A DNA stretch of 64,000 nt from JBMYYR01 sp965243605 (GCA_965243605.1 CBDEVQ010000092.1:71359-135358), one strand, 5' to 3'; positions 1-10,506 are shown, numbered from the stretch's first letter. The notes: generated by a model not told the origin, from the sequence alone. Translations and numbers: made by a program.

Positions 1-798
1 TATGAAGCTCAACCATTAACGCCATATCAATATAATTTGGTTGTAAATGCAGACAATGGTTCTCAACGATTATTGCTTGAAATGGATATTCACGAAAAAC
101 AAATGGAGTTAGCAAGATTAAAATCTGACCATGTGTTAAAAGCATGGAATAATGAGGATATTAACTTCTATGATGAAGTGATTAAAGTCTATAACAATGA
201 AGAAACCGAATTTGCTGTAGGGCAATGTATAGAGGCTGAATTGTCAAATAAAAACTATACAGGAGCAACATCTCGATTAAATACCTTTATGGGGTCGAAT
301 TCAAATGCAGATTTTCAAACCTTTTATGATTTCAAGATTAACTTAAAACAAAGTGGTCGTAATTGGTTTCAATTATCTGATAATGAATTAAGAACTTTAG
401 ATGATTTACAGGCAAGTAATAATTCGTTTATTGCTCCTAAAGTAGAAAACATTAAACGTTTTATTAGTGGAGATAATCAAACCTTTACGCCATTACCAAT
501 AGACTTAACACAGCCACAAACTAAAAAAGCCTATGTTGGTAAACCATCAGATGAATCCTTTGAGAATATCCTTGAAGTGAAATATCTAAGTGGAGAACAA
601 GCTCTAATGTTTATTAGTACAAAGCCTGGAGCGAGATTTACTATTGTAAATGCACTTGGTCAGGTTGTAGAAACTGGAGAAATGGCAAATGCTGTTGAAT
701 ACAAAGATGTATCTTACTTACAATCTGGAGTATATCATATCCGATTAACCTCGGATGAAGTAAATAAAACACAACACGATAAATTTGTTGTTCGATAA
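1..798 (+). CDS. C-terminal part of a T9SS-sorted secreted protein (5' end outside window)
   Basis: The reading frame is open from base 1, so the true start lies upstream. An apparent TTG start at 37 is only an internal codon. About 190 residues of no recognised family come first. The last ~70 residues form a type A T9SS sorting domain, with a VNALGQVV motif, a SGVYHIRL motif and a basic end (KFVVR). T9SS cargo is exported across the outer membrane and the domain is then removed. A strong hairpin 15 bases after the stop separates this gene from the paralogue array that follows. The function of the missing N-terminal part cannot be judged. Confidence 0.8.
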   Translation, partial: YEAQPLTPYQYNLVVNADNGSQRLLLEMDIHEKQMELARLKSDHVLKAWNNEDINFYDEVIKVYNNEETEFAVGQCIEAELSNKNYTGATSRLNTFMGSNSNADFQTFYDFKINLKQSGRNWFQLSDNELRTLDDLQASNNSFIAPKVENIKRFISGDNQTFTPLPIDLTQPQTKKAYVGKPSDESFENILEVKYLSGEQALMFISTKPGARFTIVNALGQVVETGEMANAVEYKDVSYLQSGVYHIRLTSDEVNKTQHDKFVVR

Positions 799-812
799 AA
801 TGTGATTAACTT

Positions 813-845
813 GTAAGCCCAAGGTGTTTAAAACCTTGGGCTTAC
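813..845 (+). terminator. Hairpin terminator after the first gene
   Basis: A perfect 13-bp inverted repeat (813-825 and 833-845) has a 7-base loop and is followed by a T/A-rich stretch. It lies between the stop at 798 and the first gene of the array at 884, so the array probably has its own promoter. Confidence 0.7.
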
Positions 846-883
846 CTATTTATTTATAAAAATTATATTAAAAAGTAAACGCT

Positions 884-2797
884 ATGAAATACCTTAATGT
901 GTATAATTTTATATATTGTTTGTTTTTTACGCTCACACTAACAGGGCAAACTATTACGGTTCAGAATTTAGATGATTCAGGAATCGGTTCTCTGCGTGAT
1001 GCTATTGATATAGCAAACTCAGGCGACACTATACGTTTTAATCCAATGTTACTATCGCAAGGGAGTGATACTTTAGTTCTAGATACTGTTATTAATATTG
1101 ATAAGGATTTAGTAATAAAAGGGCTTTATGATGATGAGGATACTTTGTTTTTGTCTGCTATTGATGACCAGATGATGTTTTCTATAGATAGTGTTGAAAA
1201 TATAGTTATGGATAGTTTGACTTTTGATATTGGCTCAATAAATACTTTTACCAATTACGATTTCTTTTGGGTGCGAAATTCAAATATACAAATGTATAAT
1301 TCAATGTTTTTAGGGTATAGAGATGAGGTTTTAACTTTTTGGCAATCATCTTTAGAGATATTAAATTGTAAATTTACTAGTGGAAATAGTTTATTTCCGA
1401 GTTCTGTTATTATATTTTTAACAAATGGAGATGTGTCAAGACAGTTTAGAGTTGTTAATTCTGAGTTTAGATTTAATAATCCTCTTACTTCTGCAGTTAT
1501 CATTAAAACAGGTGGCAATAAAAATAATAACCATATTTATTTTGAAAATAATTATTTCTCTAATATAGGTACTTTAGTTTATGGTCATAATATGATTGAT
1601 ATTTTTAATAGCACCTATGAAAATGCTCATATACAAACAGGAGAGCCTTCTGTAGGATTTGCTTACATTAGAGACATTACATTAAATATAGAATCTTCAA
1701 CTTTTACAATTAATGATGTTAATCAAGTACAAAACACCATTTTATGCATAGGAACTCCTTATGGACCTATTGAGCCTGTTCCTCTAGATGTTCTTGAGTT
1801 AAATTTCACAAATTGTACGTTTAATGGAGGGATATATGTAGATACCGTTTATAATAACTTTTATGATAGTAATTATTTGGATTATTTCGGTCCAGATTTA
1901 GATGAGTTAAAAATAACAAGTTGTATTTTTAATGATATTAACGGATTTAATGAATTACCTATAGACACTTCAGGTGGATATAATCTATTTAGTTTCCCTC
2001 AAAATATAGGTTTAGATTCTACAGACCAAGCTGATATTTTGGTTTCAGATATTAATTTAGGATCATTACAAAACAACGGAGGGTCTACACCTACGCATTT
2101 ACCAAGTTTTCAATCTTTAGCCTTTAACTCTGGTAATCCAAACGATACAAGCTCTGCTCAAAATGGGGATATTGTTCAACGTAGAGATATAGGAGCTGCT
2201 GAAATACAAGCTGTATTAACAGTTGATACTACAGAATACTGTGGAGAAACTTATCAATGGAGAGAAGAAATACTGACGGAATCTAATATTCATTTTGACG
2301 TGCAAGAATCAACTACAGGAGGATATGATAGTGTTTTTGTTCTGGACTTAACTTTAGATTACATTGATGCTATTGCCATTAGTGATGGAGGGGAATTAAA
2401 AGCAAATATTTCTGATGCAACGTATCAGTGGATAGACTGCTCAACCAATCAACCTTTATTCGGAGAAACGAATCAGGTTTTAACACCAAGTACAGAGGGA
2501 ATCTATGCTGTTATTGTTTCAAGTTCTATTTGTACAGACACATCAAGTTGTGTGTATATTAATAATATAGGGTTAGAAGAGCAAGAGAAACACTTTGTAT
2601 TTGTAAAAGATAAAATACTCTATTTAAATAATGTTAATAGCTATACCGAATATAGTGTTTATAATAACTTAGGGCAAATCGTGTTTAAATTCAATACAGT
2701 AAAAAAACAACAGGATATAACTCATTTAAATTCAGGTGTGTATTTTATTGAGTTTAAAGATGAGAATATTCAACCAGTGAAATTTATTTTGGATTAA
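884..2797 (+). CDS. T9SS-sorted secreted beta-helix-like protein, array copy 1
   Basis: This 637-aa secreted protein has a signal peptide ending near residue 22 (LTLTGQ). Next comes a GSLRDAI motif related to the CSLREA-type N-terminal domain of secreted proteins (about 27-55). A variable core (about 85-335) is rich in N/S/F turns such as NCTFNGG and is probably a right-handed beta-helix. A region like the choice-of-anchor Q domain follows (LQNNGG...DIGAAE, about 385-440), then an Ig/PKD-like region, then a type A T9SS sorting domain (about 565-637; YNNLGQIV, SGVYFIEF). The N-terminus is unique in the array, while the C-terminal ~70 residues match copy 4. Bases 1028-1992 recur in copy 3. It probably acts at or beyond the cell surface; the ligand is unknown. 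Confidence 0.85.
   Translation: MKYLNVYNFIYCLFFTLTLTGQTITVQNLDDSGIGSLRDAIDIANSGDTIRFNPMLLSQGSDTLVLDTVINIDKDLVIKGLYDDEDTLFLSAIDDQMMFSIDSVENIVMDSLTFDIGSINTFTNYDFFWVRNSNIQMYNSMFLGYRDEVLTFWQSSLEILNCKFTSGNSLFPSSVIIFLTNGDVSRQFRVVNSEFRFNNPLTSAVIIKTGGNKNNNHIYFENNYFSNIGTLVYGHNMIDIFNSTYENAHIQTGEPSVGFAYIRDITLNIESSTFTINDVNQVQNTILCIGTPYGPIEPVPLDVLELNFTNCTFNGGIYVDTVYNNFYDSNYLDYFGPDLDELKITSCIFNDINGFNELPIDTSGGYNLFSFPQNIGLDSTDQADILVSDINLGSLQNNGGSTPTHLPSFQSLAFNSGNPNDTSSAQNGDIVQRRDIGAAEIQAVLTVDTTEYCGETYQWREEILTESNIHFDVQESTTGGYDSVFVLDLTLDYIDAIAISDGGELKANISDATYQWIDCSTNQPLFGETNQVLTPSTEGIYAVIVSSSICTDTSSCVYINNIGLEEQEKHFVFVKDKILYLNNVNSYTEYSVYNNLGQIVFKFNTVKKQQDITHLNSGVYFIEFKDENIQPVKFILD
1028..1992 (+). repeat. 965-bp near-identical block, first copy (pairs with 4879-5843)
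   Basis: Compared base by base at a fixed offset of 3851, this block differs from 4879-5843 at one position only (T1756 against G5607, synonymous). It covers the whole variable core of copies 1 and 3. Identity ends sharply at C1027/T4878 and T1993/C5844. Confidence 0.92.
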
Positions 2798-2837
2798 CAA
2801 CAACTATTCATTTTTAAATTATATAAACCTAAACCGT

Positions 2838-4721
2838 ATGACAAGGGTTATTAAATCTATTAGTTTTATATGTTGTTTGTTTCTTACGCTCACACTAACA
2901 GGACAAACCATAACCGTTCAGAATTTAGACGATTCAGGAATAGGTTCTCTGCGTAATGCTATTTCTAATGCCAATTCAGGCGATACCATACGTTTTAATC
3001 CCATGTTAATTGCTCAAGGGAGTGATACTTTGGTACTAGATACAGTAATAAATATTGATAAAGATTTAGTGATTAAAGGTATTTACGATAATCAAGATAC
3101 TTTATTCATGTCGATAAAGAATGACAAGCTATTATTTGCTGTAGATTCTGTAAACGAAATAGTCTTTGATAGTTTAGTATTAATTTCCGATTCTAATTCA
3201 GTAATATACCCTTGGGGAACAAGTGCAATAGCTTTGAGTTATGTTAATTGTCAAATAAATAATTCATTATTTCTTGAGTTTACAAATAATCATATTTATT
3301 CGTGGGAATCCAATTTAAAAGTTAATAATTGTAATTTTTCTCATTATCACCCTTATTCTAGTTTAATTTTTTTTGATACCTCAGGGGACTCAATTCAGAA
3401 CTTGGAATTATCGAATGTAAATGTTAAGAGTTATACTAATCTAAGTTTTGGATTTGCTATGAGAACAGAAACATCAACTCAACTAGAAAAAATTAATATA
3501 TTCTTTAAAAATTCTTATTTAAAGAATACAAAATCTTATTTTAATGGAAATATAAACATTGATATTCTCAATAGTACTTTTGAAAATTCAATAATGGAAT
3601 TAGGAGCTGAATATACTTCATCAGAAGCAACAGATTCAAAAATTATAGCAGAGATACAACAATCTACATTTACGGGAGATGTTAATGGAAATACTATTTT
3701 ATGTTTAGAGCCTCAAACAACAACACCTCTTTTGATTGATTTTAAATTAAGATTGAATAATTGTACATTCAATGGAGGGAGTTATGATACAGAATCTTCC
3801 ATTGATTATTTTGGAGAAAGTATAGATTCATTAAGTATAACAAGTTGCATATTTAATGATATTAACGGATTTAACGAATTACCTATAGATTCATCAGGAG
3901 GATATAATCTATTTAGCTTTCCTCAAAGTATAGGCTTAGATTCTACAGACCAAACCAATGTTTTGGTTTCAGATATTAATTTAGAACCACTACAAAACAA
4001 CGGAGGATTTACACCTACGCATGTACCAAGTTATCAATCTTTAGCTTTTAACTCCGGTAATCCAAACGATACAAGTTTTGCTCAAAATGGAGCTATTATT
4101 CAACGTAGAGATATTGGAGCTGCTGAAATACAAGCTACTCTTACCATAGACACTGTAGAGTATTGTGGAGAAGACTACGATTGGAGAAATGAAACACTTA
4201 CGGAATCTAATATACACTTTGATGTTCAGGAATCTACCACAGGAGGATATGATAGTGTTTTTGCTTTAGATTTAACCTTAGATTACATGGATGCTCTAGC
4301 CATTAGTGATGGGGGAGCCTTACAGGCCAATATTTCTGATGCAACATACCAATGGATGGATTGTTTAACCCATTTACCATTGTTTGGCGAAACCAACCAA
4401 ACCCTTACACCCAGTATAGCGGGAACCTATGCCGTTGTTGTTTCTAACGGAATTTGTACCGATACTTCGGCCTGTGTATTTATCGATAATTTGAGTGTGG
4501 AAGAGCAGGTGCAATCATTTGTATTTGTAAAGAATAATGTTTTGTATTTTAACGGGTTAGAAAATGCAGAGTTTAACATCTATAATAGCCTTGGGCAGAA
4601 TGTTTTAAGCGGCAATGTAAAATTCGGAGAAATAAACCTTTCAAACTTCCCAAATGGACTGTATAGCATTCAATTTAAAAATGCCACTATGGTTAGATCT
4701 ATAAAATTTGTATTAAATTAA
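2838..4721 (+). CDS. T9SS-sorted secreted beta-helix-like protein, array copy 2
   Basis: This 627-aa paralogue has a signal peptide ending LTLTGQ, the GSLRNAI N-terminal motif, and a core of its own (about 85-320) shared with no other copy along its full length. The choice-of-anchor-Q-like and Ig-like regions follow. The T9SS sorting domain is of the VEEQ type (YNSLGQNV, NGLYSIQF). The N-terminal ~90 bases and the 40-base upstream spacer are identical to those of copy 5. Bases 3804-3874 and 4329-4552 are identical to parts of copy 6 at the same offset of 7710. It is a likely surface or released protein in the same operon as copy 1. Confidence 0.85.
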   Translation: MTRVIKSISFICCLFLTLTLTGQTITVQNLDDSGIGSLRNAISNANSGDTIRFNPMLIAQGSDTLVLDTVINIDKDLVIKGIYDNQDTLFMSIKNDKLLFAVDSVNEIVFDSLVLISDSNSVIYPWGTSAIALSYVNCQINNSLFLEFTNNHIYSWESNLKVNNCNFSHYHPYSSLIFFDTSGDSIQNLELSNVNVKSYTNLSFGFAMRTETSTQLEKINIFFKNSYLKNTKSYFNGNINIDILNSTFENSIMELGAEYTSSEATDSKIIAEIQQSTFTGDVNGNTILCLEPQTTTPLLIDFKLRLNNCTFNGGSYDTESSIDYFGESIDSLSITSCIFNDINGFNELPIDSSGGYNLFSFPQSIGLDSTDQTNVLVSDINLEPLQNNGGFTPTHVPSYQSLAFNSGNPNDTSFAQNGAIIQRRDIGAAEIQATLTIDTVEYCGEDYDWRNETLTESNIHFDVQESTTGGYDSVFALDLTLDYMDALAISDGGALQANISDATYQWMDCLTHLPLFGETNQTLTPSIAGTYAVVVSNGICTDTSACVFIDNLSVEEQVQSFVFVKNNVLYFNGLENAEFNIYNSLGQNVLSGNVKFGEINLSNFPNGLYSIQFKNATMVRSIKFVLN

Positions 4722-4734
4722 TAATTAAAACGTT

Positions 4735-6648
4735 ATGAGAATACTAACCATATTAAGTTATTTATTTTGTTTATGTATTAGTTTTAATGGGAATAGCCAA
4801 ACCATCACGGTTCAGAATTTAGACGATTCTGGGGTTGGCTCTTTACGTGATGCTATTTCTAATGCCAATTCAGGCGATACTATACGTTTTAATCCAATGT
4901 TACTATCGCAAGGGAGTGATACTTTAGTTCTAGATACTGTTATTAATATTGATAAGGATTTAGTAATAAAAGGGCTTTATGATGATGAGGATACTTTGTT
5001 TTTGTCTGCTATTGATGACCAGATGATGTTTTCTATAGATAGTGTTGAAAATATAGTTATGGATAGTTTGACTTTTGATATTGGCTCAATAAATACTTTT
5101 ACCAATTACGATTTCTTTTGGGTGCGAAATTCAAATATACAAATGTATAATTCAATGTTTTTAGGGTATAGAGATGAGGTTTTAACTTTTTGGCAATCAT
5201 CTTTAGAGATATTAAATTGTAAATTTACTAGTGGAAATAGTTTATTTCCGAGTTCTGTTATTATATTTTTAACAAATGGAGATGTGTCAAGACAGTTTAG
5301 AGTTGTTAATTCTGAGTTTAGATTTAATAATCCTCTTACTTCTGCAGTTATCATTAAAACAGGTGGCAATAAAAATAATAACCATATTTATTTTGAAAAT
5401 AATTATTTCTCTAATATAGGTACTTTAGTTTATGGTCATAATATGATTGATATTTTTAATAGCACCTATGAAAATGCTCATATACAAACAGGAGAGCCTT
5501 CTGTAGGATTTGCTTACATTAGAGACATTACATTAAATATAGAATCTTCAACTTTTACAATTAATGATGTTAATCAAGTACAAAACACCATTTTATGCAT
5601 AGGAACGCCTTATGGACCTATTGAGCCTGTTCCTCTAGATGTTCTTGAGTTAAATTTCACAAATTGTACGTTTAATGGAGGGATATATGTAGATACCGTT
5701 TATAATAACTTTTATGATAGTAATTATTTGGATTATTTCGGTCCAGATTTAGATGAGTTAAAAATAACAAGTTGTATTTTTAATGATATTAACGGATTTA
5801 ATGAATTACCTATAGACACTTCAGGTGGATATAATCTATTTAGCTTTCCTCAAAGTATAGGCTTAGATTCTACAGACCTAACCAATGTTTTGGTTTCAGA
5901 TATTAATTTAGAACCACTACAAAACAACGGAGGATTTACACCTACGCATGTACCAAGTTATCAATCTTTAGCTTTTAACTCCGGTAATCCAAACGATACA
6001 AGTTTTGCTCAAAATGGAGCTATTATTCAACGTAGAGATATTGGAGCTGCTGAAATACAAGCTACTCTTACCATAGACACTGTAGAGTATTGTGGAGAAG
6101 ACTACGATTGGAGAAATGAAACACTTACGGAATCTAATATACACTTTGATGTTCAGGAATCTACCACAGGAGGATATGATAGTGTTTTTGTTCTGGATTT
6201 AACTTTAGATTACATTGATGCTATAGCCATTAGCGATGGTGGAGCCTTACAAGCCAATATTTCTGATGCAACATACCAATGGATGGATTGTTCAACCCAT
6301 TTACCATTGTTTGGCGAAACCAACCAAACCTTTACACCCAGTATAGCGGGAACCTATGCGGTTGTTGTTTCCAATGGAATTTGTACCGATACTTCGGCCT
6401 GTGTATTTATCGATAATTTGAGTGTAGAAGAGCAGGTGCAATCCTTTGTATTTGTAAAGAATCATGTTTTGTATTTTAACGGGTTAGAAAATGCAGAGTT
6501 TAACATCTATAATAGCCTTGGGCAGAATATTTTAAGCGGCAATGTAAAATCCGGAGAAATAGACCTTTCAAACTTCCCAAGTGGACTGTATAGCATTCAA
6601 TTTAAAGATGCCACTATGGTTAGATCTATAAAATTTGTATTAAATTAA
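4735..6648 (+). CDS. T9SS-sorted secreted beta-helix-like protein, array copy 3
   Basis: This 637-aa paralogue has a MRIL-type signal peptide (cleavage after GNSQ, about residue 22). Its core is identical in protein sequence to copy 1 (block 4879-5843). After the block it switches to the copy-2-like second half, with a VEEQ-type T9SS sorting domain ending KFVLN. Bases 6332-6699, covering its 3' end, the spacer and the start of copy 4, are identical to the matching stretch between copies 5 and 6. The head of one type, the core of copy 1 and the tail of copy 2 make it a clear recombinant. The start is 13 bases after the previous stop. Confidence 0.85.
   Translation: MRILTILSYLFCLCISFNGNSQTITVQNLDDSGVGSLRDAISNANSGDTIRFNPMLLSQGSDTLVLDTVINIDKDLVIKGLYDDEDTLFLSAIDDQMMFSIDSVENIVMDSLTFDIGSINTFTNYDFFWVRNSNIQMYNSMFLGYRDEVLTFWQSSLEILNCKFTSGNSLFPSSVIIFLTNGDVSRQFRVVNSEFRFNNPLTSAVIIKTGGNKNNNHIYFENNYFSNIGTLVYGHNMIDIFNSTYENAHIQTGEPSVGFAYIRDITLNIESSTFTINDVNQVQNTILCIGTPYGPIEPVPLDVLELNFTNCTFNGGIYVDTVYNNFYDSNYLDYFGPDLDELKITSCIFNDINGFNELPIDTSGGYNLFSFPQSIGLDSTDLTNVLVSDINLEPLQNNGGFTPTHVPSYQSLAFNSGNPNDTSFAQNGAIIQRRDIGAAEIQATLTIDTVEYCGEDYDWRNETLTESNIHFDVQESTTGGYDSVFVLDLTLDYIDAIAISDGGALQANISDATYQWMDCSTHLPLFGETNQTFTPSIAGTYAVVVSNGICTDTSACVFIDNLSVEEQVQSFVFVKNHVLYFNGLENAEFNIYNSLGQNILSGNVKSGEIDLSNFPSGLYSIQFKDATMVRSIKFVLN
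4879..5843 (+). repeat. 965-bp near-identical block, second copy (pairs with 1028-1992)
   Basis: This is the second copy of the shared variable-core block. The flanks on both sides diverge at once to sequence typical of other copies, as expected for gene conversion or an internal crossover rather than duplication of the whole gene. Confidence 0.92.
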
Positions 6649-6665
6649 TTAACAATTAGAGCGTT

Positions 6666-8561
6666 ATGAGAATACTAACCATATTAAGTTATTTATTTTA
6701 TTTATGTATTAGTTTGAATGGGAATAGCCAAACCATCACGGTTCAGAATTTAGACGATTCTGGGGTTGGCTCTTTACGTGATGCTATTTCTAATGCCAAT
6801 TCAGGTGATACCATCCGTTTTAATCCCATGTTAATTGCTCAAGGGAGTGATACTTTAGTATTAGATACAGTGATTAATATTGATAAAGATTTAGTGATAA
6901 AAGGGCTTTATGATGATGAGGATACGTTGTTTTTGTCTGTGTCAGACAATCAGTCATTCTTCCTTGTTGATACTGTTGAAAGTTTTACACTTGATAGTCT
7001 AACTTTTATTTCAGATTCAATTTTCAATGCAAATATTGATTGTTTTAAGGTATTTGAATCTGGTTTATGCATTGAGAATTCTTCTTTTTTGGGTTTTAAA
7101 AAAAATGTATTGTTACTATATCAATCATCTCTTAGGTTTATTAATTCTAAAATTTTCACATATGATTATTTATCAATGTCTGGTGGAACCCCTCAATATA
7201 TTTGGTGCTATACGGATGGAAATATCTTAAGAAATTTTGAAATTGTTTCTAGCGAAATTCAGGCTGGAAATTCAAACGGTTTATATATGACTCTCGGTGG
7301 TGTTCAAGACAGTAATAGTGTATTAATTAAAGATACTTATCTTTCTAATTTTAGGAGTTGGTTGTTTGGTCATTTTAATTTAAAAATATTAAATAGTACC
7401 TTAGAAAACTCATATATTAATATCGGTCATCCTAATATTTCTGGAGGAAGTTTAGAAAGAAATGCTTTTATTTCGGCTAATGCTTCGACTTTTTCTTTAA
7501 CTGATTTTGAAGATTTACAAAACCCTATTTCTTGTATCGGTTCACCAACAAATCCCTTTGACCCACCTCCCTTAGATGTATTTGAATTACAGTTTGATAA
7601 CTGTACATTTAATGGGGCTACATATGATAGTAGTTCATATGAAGATTATTTCGGTCCCGATTTAGATGAACTAAAAATAACAAGTTGTATTTTTAATGAT
7701 ATTAATGGCTTTAATGAATTACCTATAGACTCATCTGGAGGATATAATCTATTTAGTTTTCCTCAAAGTATAGGTTTAGATTCTACAGACCAAGCTGATA
7801 TTTCTGTTTCAGATATTAATTTAGAACCATTACAAAACAATGGAGGGTTTACGCCTACTCATGTACCAAATTATGAATCATTAGCCTTTAACTCAGGAAA
7901 TCCAAACGATACAAGCTCTGCCCAAAACGGAGCTATTATTCAACGTAGAGATATAGGAGCTGCTGAAATACAAGCCGTACTTACTGTAGATACGACTGAA
8001 TATTGTGGGGAATTTTACGATTGGAGAAATGAAACACTTACGGAATCTAATATACACTTTGATGTTCAGGAATCTACCACAGGAGGATATGATAGTGTTT
8101 TTGTTCTGGATTTAACTTTAGATTACATTGATGCTATAGCCATTAGTGATGGAGGGGAATTAAAAGCCAATATTTCTGATGCAAGCTATCAATGGATAGA
8201 TTGTTCTACTAATCAACCTTTGTTTGGAGAAACAAATCAGGTTTTAACGCCAAATACAGAAGGAACCTATGCTGTTATTGTTTCAAGTTCTATTTGTACA
8301 GATACATCAAGTTGTGTGTATATTAATAATATAGGGTTAGAAGAGCAAGAGAAACGCTTTGTATTTGTAAAAGATAAAATACTCTATTTAAATAATGTTA
8401 ATAGCTATACCGAATATAGTGTTTATAATAACTTAGGGCAAATCGTGTTTAAATTCAATACAGTAAAAAAACAACAGGATATAACTCATTTAAATTCAGG
8501 TGTGTATTTTATTGAGTTTAAAGATGAGAATATTCAACCAGTGAAATTTATTTTGGATTAA
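6666..8561 (+). CDS. T9SS-sorted secreted beta-helix-like protein, array copy 4
   Basis: This 631-aa paralogue has a MRIL-type signal peptide and GSLRDAI motif. The first half of its core is its own. The later core resembles copy 5 (LERN, SCIGSPTNPF, VFELQF). The choice-of-anchor-Q-like, YCGEFYDW and Ig-like regions follow, then the LEEQ-type sorting domain of copy 1 (YNNLGQIV, KFILD). From 8357 through the 40-base spacer to 8693 the DNA is identical to 2593-2929. Its first 236 bases (6666-6901) match copy 6 with one mismatch, at 6700. It is probably co-transcribed with its neighbours. Confidence 0.85.
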   Translation: MRILTILSYLFYLCISLNGNSQTITVQNLDDSGVGSLRDAISNANSGDTIRFNPMLIAQGSDTLVLDTVINIDKDLVIKGLYDDEDTLFLSVSDNQSFFLVDTVESFTLDSLTFISDSIFNANIDCFKVFESGLCIENSSFLGFKKNVLLLYQSSLRFINSKIFTYDYLSMSGGTPQYIWCYTDGNILRNFEIVSSEIQAGNSNGLYMTLGGVQDSNSVLIKDTYLSNFRSWLFGHFNLKILNSTLENSYINIGHPNISGGSLERNAFISANASTFSLTDFEDLQNPISCIGSPTNPFDPPPLDVFELQFDNCTFNGATYDSSSYEDYFGPDLDELKITSCIFNDINGFNELPIDSSGGYNLFSFPQSIGLDSTDQADISVSDINLEPLQNNGGFTPTHVPNYESLAFNSGNPNDTSSAQNGAIIQRRDIGAAEIQAVLTVDTTEYCGEFYDWRNETLTESNIHFDVQESTTGGYDSVFVLDLTLDYIDAIAISDGGELKANISDASYQWIDCSTNQPLFGETNQVLTPNTEGTYAVIVSSSICTDTSSCVYINNIGLEEQEKRFVFVKDKILYLNNVNSYTEYSVYNNLGQIVFKFNTVKKQQDITHLNSGVYFIEFKDENIQPVKFILD

Positions 8562-8601
8562 CAACAACTATTCATTTTTAAATTATATAAACCTAAACCG
8601 T

Positions 8602-10506
8602 ATGACAAGGGTTATTAAATCTATTAGTTTTATATGTTGTTTGTTTCTTACGCTCACACTAACAGGACAAACCATAACCGTTCAGAATTTAGATGATTCC
8701 GGAACTGGTTCTTTACGTAATGCTATTTCTAATGCCAATTCAGGCGATACTATACGTTTTAATCCCATGTTAATTGCTCAAGGGAGTGATACTTTGGTAC
8801 TAGATACAGTAATAAATATTGATAAAGATTTGGTAATAAAAGGACTTTATGATGAGGAAGATACTTTGTTTTTGTCTTCTTTGGAGAATAGAAGTATGTT
8901 TTCTATTGATACTGTAGATTATATATTACTTGATAGTCTTTGTTTAGTAGCTGATACAATCAGTTATAATAATAACTATACTATTAGTTTTGTTTATTCG
9001 GATGTTGTTGTTTCAAATTCTTTTTTTAAAGGATATAAAACAACTTTATTATATGCTTGGCAATCTTCTTTGAATATTTATGGATGTAGTTTTTATAACG
9101 ATATAAACACAAATGCATCAATTGTTTTTTTATCAAATGGAGACGAACTCAGAACTTTGAGTATTATTTCTAGCTTTTTGCAAAACAATAAGACAGGATA
9201 TAATTTTGATATAAGATTAGCTGGTAATAAAAATAATAATAAAATTACTTTTGAAGATTCATATTTTAAAGATTCTAAAAGTTGGTTTTTTGGTCATCTA
9301 TCTACTGACATAACATACTGTACATTTGAAAACTCTCCGTTAAGTTTTGGACATGAATCATTTGGCGGAGGAACCTTGGAAAGAGATATGACATTACTAT
9401 GTCTCGGTTCAACATTTTTTATTTCAAATATTGATTATAGGCAAAACTCTTTCTCTTGTATAGGTACACCAACGAGCCCTTTTGCCCCTCCTCCTTCAGA
9501 TTTTTTTGAATTACAGTTTAATAATTGTACTTTTAATGGAGGGGTTTATATAGATACAGCTTATGGAAATAATTACGATAGTAATTATTTGGACTACTTC
9601 GGACCAGATTTAGATGAGTTAAAAATAACGAGTTGTATTTTCAATGACATCAACGGTTTTAATGAATTACCTATAGATTCATCAGGAGGATATAATCTAT
9701 TTAGTTTTCCTCAAAGTATAGGCTTAGATTCTACAGACCAAGCAAATGTATTGGTTTCAGATATTAATTTAGGACAATTACAAAACAACGGAGGATTTAC
9801 ACCAACACACTTACCAGGCTACGAATCTTTAGCGTTTAATGCAGGAAACCCTAACGATACCAGTTCGGCTCAAAATGGGGAGATTATACAACGAAGAGAT
9901 ATTGGATCAGCTGAAATACAAGCTATACTTACTGTAGATACTACTGAATATTGTGGCGAATTTTATGATTGGAGAGGGCAAATGTTAACCGAATCAGCTA
10001 TCTATTCAGATATAGAAGAATCTACAACAGGATTAGATAGTGTTTTTGCCATAGATTTAACCTTAGAGTATTTAGATGCCCTAGCCATTAGCGATGGAGG
10101 CGAATTAACAGCCAATAGTTCTGATGCGACCTACCAATGGATGGATTGTTCAACCCATTTACCATTGTTTGGTGAAACTAACCAAACCCTTACACCCAGT
10201 ATAGCGGGAACCTATGCGGTTGTTGTTTCCAATGGAATTTGTACCGATACTTCGGCCTGTGTATTTATCGATAATTTGAGTGTAGAAGAGCAGGTGCAAT
10301 CCTTTGTATTTGTAAAGAATCATGTTTTGTATTTTAACGGGTTAGAAAATGCAGAGTTTAACATCTATAATAGCCTTGGGCAGAATATTTTAAGCGGCAA
10401 TGTAAAATCCGGAGAAATAGACCTTTCAAACTTCCCAAGTGGACTGTATAGCATTCAATTTAAAGATGCCACTATGGTTAGATCTATAAAATTTGTATTA
10501 AATTAA
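8602..10506 (+). CDS. T9SS-sorted secreted beta-helix-like protein, array copy 5
   Basis: This 634-aa paralogue has a MTRV-type signal peptide like copy 2. The early core (SSLENR, TVDYILLDSLCL, SFVYSDVVVSNSFFK) is shared in part with copy 6, and the later core is related to copy 4. The YCGEFYDWRG region differs from the other copies (TESAIYSDIEES), so this copy keeps a less homogenised middle section. The VEEQ-type T9SS sorting domain is identical in DNA to copy 3 from 10190 onward. The role is presumed to be a surface or secreted beta-helix protein; the ligand is unknown. Confidence 0.85.
   Translation: MTRVIKSISFICCLFLTLTLTGQTITVQNLDDSGTGSLRNAISNANSGDTIRFNPMLIAQGSDTLVLDTVINIDKDLVIKGLYDEEDTLFLSSLENRSMFSIDTVDYILLDSLCLVADTISYNNNYTISFVYSDVVVSNSFFKGYKTTLLYAWQSSLNIYGCSFYNDINTNASIVFLSNGDELRTLSIISSFLQNNKTGYNFDIRLAGNKNNNKITFEDSYFKDSKSWFFGHLSTDITYCTFENSPLSFGHESFGGGTLERDMTLLCLGSTFFISNIDYRQNSFSCIGTPTSPFAPPPSDFFELQFNNCTFNGGVYIDTAYGNNYDSNYLDYFGPDLDELKITSCIFNDINGFNELPIDSSGGYNLFSFPQSIGLDSTDQANVLVSDINLGQLQNNGGFTPTHLPGYESLAFNAGNPNDTSSAQNGEIIQRRDIGSAEIQAILTVDTTEYCGEFYDWRGQMLTESAIYSDIEESTTGLDSVFAIDLTLEYLDALAISDGGELTANSSDATYQWMDCSTHLPLFGETNQTLTPSIAGTYAVVVSNGICTDTSACVFIDNLSVEEQVQSFVFVKNHVLYFNGLENAEFNIYNSLGQNILSGNVKSGEIDLSNFPSGLYSIQFKDATMVRSIKFVLN

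Noticed and set aside
1255..5369. Two identical 87-codon antisense frames (1255-1518 and 5106-5369, minus)
   Set aside because: They lie inside the duplicated core block and are identical only because that block is. They have no leader, no promoter and no recognisable protein features.
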